From: Ralstonia sp. UNC404CL21Col
GTDB lineage: Bacteria > Pseudomonadota > Gammaproteobacteria > Burkholderiales > Burkholderiaceae
Assembly (NCBI RefSeq): GCF_000620465.1
Contig: NZ_KK211140.1
Span: 437,964-501,963, forward strand
DNA length: 64,000 nt
Direction: 5' to 3'
Positions within the stretch are counted from its first letter, which is position 1; each line of letters opens with the position of its first letter. A model generated the notes under the pieces. That model was not told where the DNA came from, made no database searches, and saw only the letters and a list, made by a program, of their open reading frames with translations. A program made the position numbers and the translations under genes. Shown here piece after piece: positions 62,050-64,000 of this stretch.

Positions 62050-62063
62050 GGTGCAGGCGGCGG

Positions 62064-62963
62064 CTACGCCGTCAGCTCGCGCAGCGCTTCAAGCAACTTG
62101 ACGGCGGGGCCGGGCAGGATGCCATGACGCCGCCGGAAGGCAGTGAGCGTGCGGCGCGCTGCCAAGCCCGGAATCGGCAGAGGTTCGATCACGCCGGCGC
62201 GGCGCTCGGCGTCGATCATCGGTTCGGCCATCCAGCTCAGGAAACCCGAGCGCGCCACCAGGCTCTTGAGCGCCGTCACCGAGCGCGTTTCCACCACGAT
62301 GTTCGGCAGACCCAGCCCGGCAGCCTCGAAGACCTGTCGCATGTGCTCGTACGGGCCGGTGCCGCGCGGTGGAACGGCCCACGGCGCCTCCAGCGTATCG
62401 GCCAGCATCAGGCCGCGTCGGTGGCGCAGCGGGTGCTCCGGTGATGCGACCACGAAACTCGCATCCTCCCACCGGCAATCCGCGATGGCGATGATGTCCT
62501 CGGTATCCGGCATCGCCATGGACAGCGCGAGGTCAATCTCGTGCTTGACGAGTCCCTCGGCCAGCCGGTCCCACACGCCCTCCAATATCTCCACGCGCAG
62601 GTTCGGCCAGCGCGCCACCACGTTGCCCACGGCCAGCGGCAGGACGTAGCTTGCGATGCTGCCGACTGCGCCGACGCGAATCGTGCCCTTGGCAAGCCCG
62701 CGCATGGCGTCGATCTCTTCCCGTGCGTAGTCCGCTTCGCGCTGCAGCAATGAGGCATGCGGCAGCAACGCCTGCCCGATAGCGGTCAGCTGCATGCCCT
62801 TGGAGTGCCGCTCGAACAGCGGCGCACCGACTTCGTCTTCCAGACGCTTGATGATGCGGCTCAGTGCAGGCTGGGTGACGTGCAGGACGTCCGCGGCACG
62901 CCCGAGGCTGCCGGCGGAAACGATGGTGGTGAAGGCGCGCAGTTGGCGCAGATCGAAGGCCAT
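62064..62963 (-). CDS. LysR-family transcriptional regulator divergent from mdlC
   Basis: LTTR of 299 residues. HTH: LRQLRAFTTIVSAGSLGRAADVLHVTQPALSRIIKRLE (key part SLGRAADVLHVTQPALSR). The effector-binding domain begins near residue 90 (GTIRVGAVGSIASYVLPLAV). It is divergent from the benzoylformate decarboxylase gene across a 92-bp spacer and is probably its activator, in the manner of LTTRs that control aromatic-acid pathways. Effector predicted to be an aromatic 2-oxo or 2-hydroxy acid, by context only. Confidence 0.9.
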   Translation of the reverse strand: MAFDLRQLRAFTTIVSAGSLGRAADVLHVTQPALSRIIKRLEDEVGAPLFERHSKGMQLTAIGQALLPHASLLQREADYAREEIDAMRGLAKGTIRVGAVGSIASYVLPLAVGNVVARWPNLRVEILEGVWDRLAEGLVKHEIDLALSMAMPDTEDIIAIADCRWEDASFVVASPEHPLRHRRGLMLADTLEAPWAVPPRGTGPYEHMRQVFEAAGLGLPNIVVETRSVTALKSLVARSGFLSWMAEPMIDAERRAGVIEPLPIPGLAARRTLTAFRRRHGILPGPAVKLLEALRELTA

Positions 62964-62980
62964 GCAAAAAGGTAATGACT

Positions 62981-62995
62981 TTGACAGAATAATTC
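62981..62995 (+). promoter_or_regulatory. Control region of mdlC
   Basis: TTGACA (62981-62986) is a perfect -35 hexamer but the -10 partner 17-18 nt on (GTTAAG/TTAAGA, 63004-63010) is poor, fitting an activator-dependent promoter. A GAATAATTC palindrome (62987-62995) overlaps the spacer and could be an LTTR contact. Confidence 0.45.
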
Positions 62996-63055
62996 AATAT
63001 CGCGTTAAGAACTACGGATTCCATACTGGCAGCCTGTTCCAAGGAGATGGCCCGT

Positions 63056-64000
63056 ATGACCCGCACCTCGCTCGCGCTGACTACCGTGCGCGACGCCACC
63101 ATCGAGCTGCTGCGCCGGCTCGGCATGACCCACGTATTCGGCAATCCCGGCTCGACCGAGCTGCCGATGTTTCGCGATTTTCCGGAGGACTTCCGCTACA
63201 TCCTGGGTTTGCAGGAAGCGGTGGTGGTGGGCATGGCAGACGGCTTTGCGCAGGCAACCGGCAACGCGGCGCTGGTGAACCTGCATTCGGCGGCGGGCGT
63301 GGGCAACGCCATGGGCAACATCTTTACGGCCTTCAAGAATCGCACGCCGCTTGTGATTACGGCGGGGCAGCAGGCGCGGTCCATCCTGCCGTTCGATCCA
63401 TTTCTCGCCTCCAACCAGGCGACGGAGCTGCCCAAGCCGTACGTCAAATGGAGCATCGAGCCGGCGCGCGCCCAAGACGTGCCGCTGGCGCTGGCCCGCG
63501 CGTATCACGTCGCGATGCAGGAGCCGCGCGGCCCGGTGCTGGTGTCGATTCCCGTGGATGACTGGGATCAGCCGACGGAGCCCGTCGCCGTGCATGAAGT
63601 CGCCTGCGAAGTACGGCCCGATCCGGTCACGCTGGCGCGCATCGGCGACCTGCTCGATGCGGCACAGCGGCCGGCGTTCGTGGTGGGCGCAGCGGTCGAT
63701 CGGGCTGGCGCCTGGGATGCCGTCGTGCAACTTGCCGAGACCCACAATGCGCGCGTGTTCACCGCACCGATGGCCGGGCGCGGCGCATTCCCTGAAGACC
63801 ACCGCCTGTTCGCCGGTTTCCTGCCCGCGATGCGCGAGAAGATCGTCAGCCTGCTGCAGGGGCACGACGTGGTGTTTGCACTCGGCGCACCGGCGTTTAC
63901 ATACCACGTGGAAGGGCACGGGCCGCACGCCCCGATTGGCGCGAAGCTCGTGCAGTTGATCGATGATCCGGCGACGGCTGCGTGGACACCCCAAGGCATT
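63056..64000 (+). CDS. mdlC: Benzoylformate decarboxylase, 3' end outside window
   Basis: Thiamine-diphosphate enzyme that decarboxylates benzoylformate to benzaldehyde in mandelate catabolism. The 315 codons present cover the PYR domain and most of the central domain. Residues matching the Pseudomonas putida enzyme are Ser33 in NPGSTELP, Glu54 in GLQEAVVVGM (ThDP-activating) and His77 in NLHSAAG, all offset by seven from S26/E47/H70. His284 in FTYHVEG may match the second active-site His. AAGGAG precedes the ATG. Other ThDP decarboxylases share parts of this pattern but the Ser/His set favours BFDC. Divergent LysR likely regulates it. Confidence 0.85.
   Translation, partial: MTRTSLALTTVRDATIELLRRLGMTHVFGNPGSTELPMFRDFPEDFRYILGLQEAVVVGMADGFAQATGNAALVNLHSAAGVGNAMGNIFTAFKNRTPLVITAGQQARSILPFDPFLASNQATELPKPYVKWSIEPARAQDVPLALARAYHVAMQEPRGPVLVSIPVDDWDQPTEPVAVHEVACEVRPDPVTLARIGDLLDAAQRPAFVVGAAVDRAGAWDAVVQLAETHNARVFTAPMAGRGAFPEDHRLFAGFLPAMREKIVSLLQGHDVVFALGAPAFTYHVEGHGPHAPIGAKLVQLIDDPATAAWTPQGI

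Noticed and set aside
1-64000. CRISPR arrays, insertion-sequence transposases, prophage genes, rRNA
   Set aside because: No regularly spaced direct repeats, DDE transposase or integrase motifs, phage structural proteins or rRNA segments were found on either strand.

Overview
The window looks like chromosomal core DNA of a betaproteobacterium of the order Burkholderiales, most likely the genus Ralstonia. The grounds are high GC with strong GC3 bias (long antisense open frames lie opposite almost every gene), a BPSS1780-family membrane protein, paired DUF2957-type lipoproteins, a very long N-terminally extended RpoD, and the protein sequences of ValS, PolA, DnaE and RpoD. The genus assignment is inference from sequence character. 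No insertion sequence, prophage or CRISPR array was seen.

Layout. 1-8.4 kb: 3'-truncated valS, divergent uvrD, then leftward genes for a BPSS1780 membrane protein, homoserine kinase, a small DUF2782 protein and a LOG-family protein whose start codon overlaps the polA start region. 8.4-14.7 kb: polA, a type II NADH dehydrogenase, a Tat-exported dienelactone-hydrolase-like enzyme and a ZIP metal transporter. 14.7-17.8 kb (leftward): 3-mercaptopyruvate sulfurtransferase, a DMT exporter and an orphan Rieske oxygenase. A gene-free stretch with a small inverted-repeat element follows. 18.2-22.5 kb: xseB-ispA-dxs (isoprenoid supply) and folE2. 22.5-24.9 kb: tsaD and a divergent BaiN/HI0933 flavoprotein. 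25-30.1 kb: yqeY-dnaG-rpoD, the macromolecular-synthesis operon without its usual rpsU.

After the rpoD terminator lies an unusual tRNA-like gene with a CAU anticodon, a long (class II) variable arm and A8/U14 in place of U8/A14. About 740 bp of gene-free DNA rich in dyads follows, then an envelope cluster (two paralogous lipoproteins, an OmpW-family porin, a small PraB-like exported protein) and an exported metallo-beta-lactamase-fold enzyme. 36.7-43.1 kb is a leftward operon of an acyl-CoA synthetase, a single-chain biotin-dependent acyl-CoA carboxylase and a periplasmic LivK-type binding protein, with a divergent TetR regulator. This is the best candidate for an uncharacterised catabolic system here.

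44-51 kb: an MBL/ODP-like protein, rhlE, gluQRS, a LysR/pirin/flavodoxin group, and trhO coupled to a 41-residue lipoprotein. 51-61.4 kb: dnaE, then an LPS-core cluster (GT4, WaaL-like ligase, two GT2, GT25) and msbA. The window closes with a carboxymuconolactone-decarboxylase-like peroxidase, a LysR regulator and the first 315 codons of a benzoylformate decarboxylase (mdlC).
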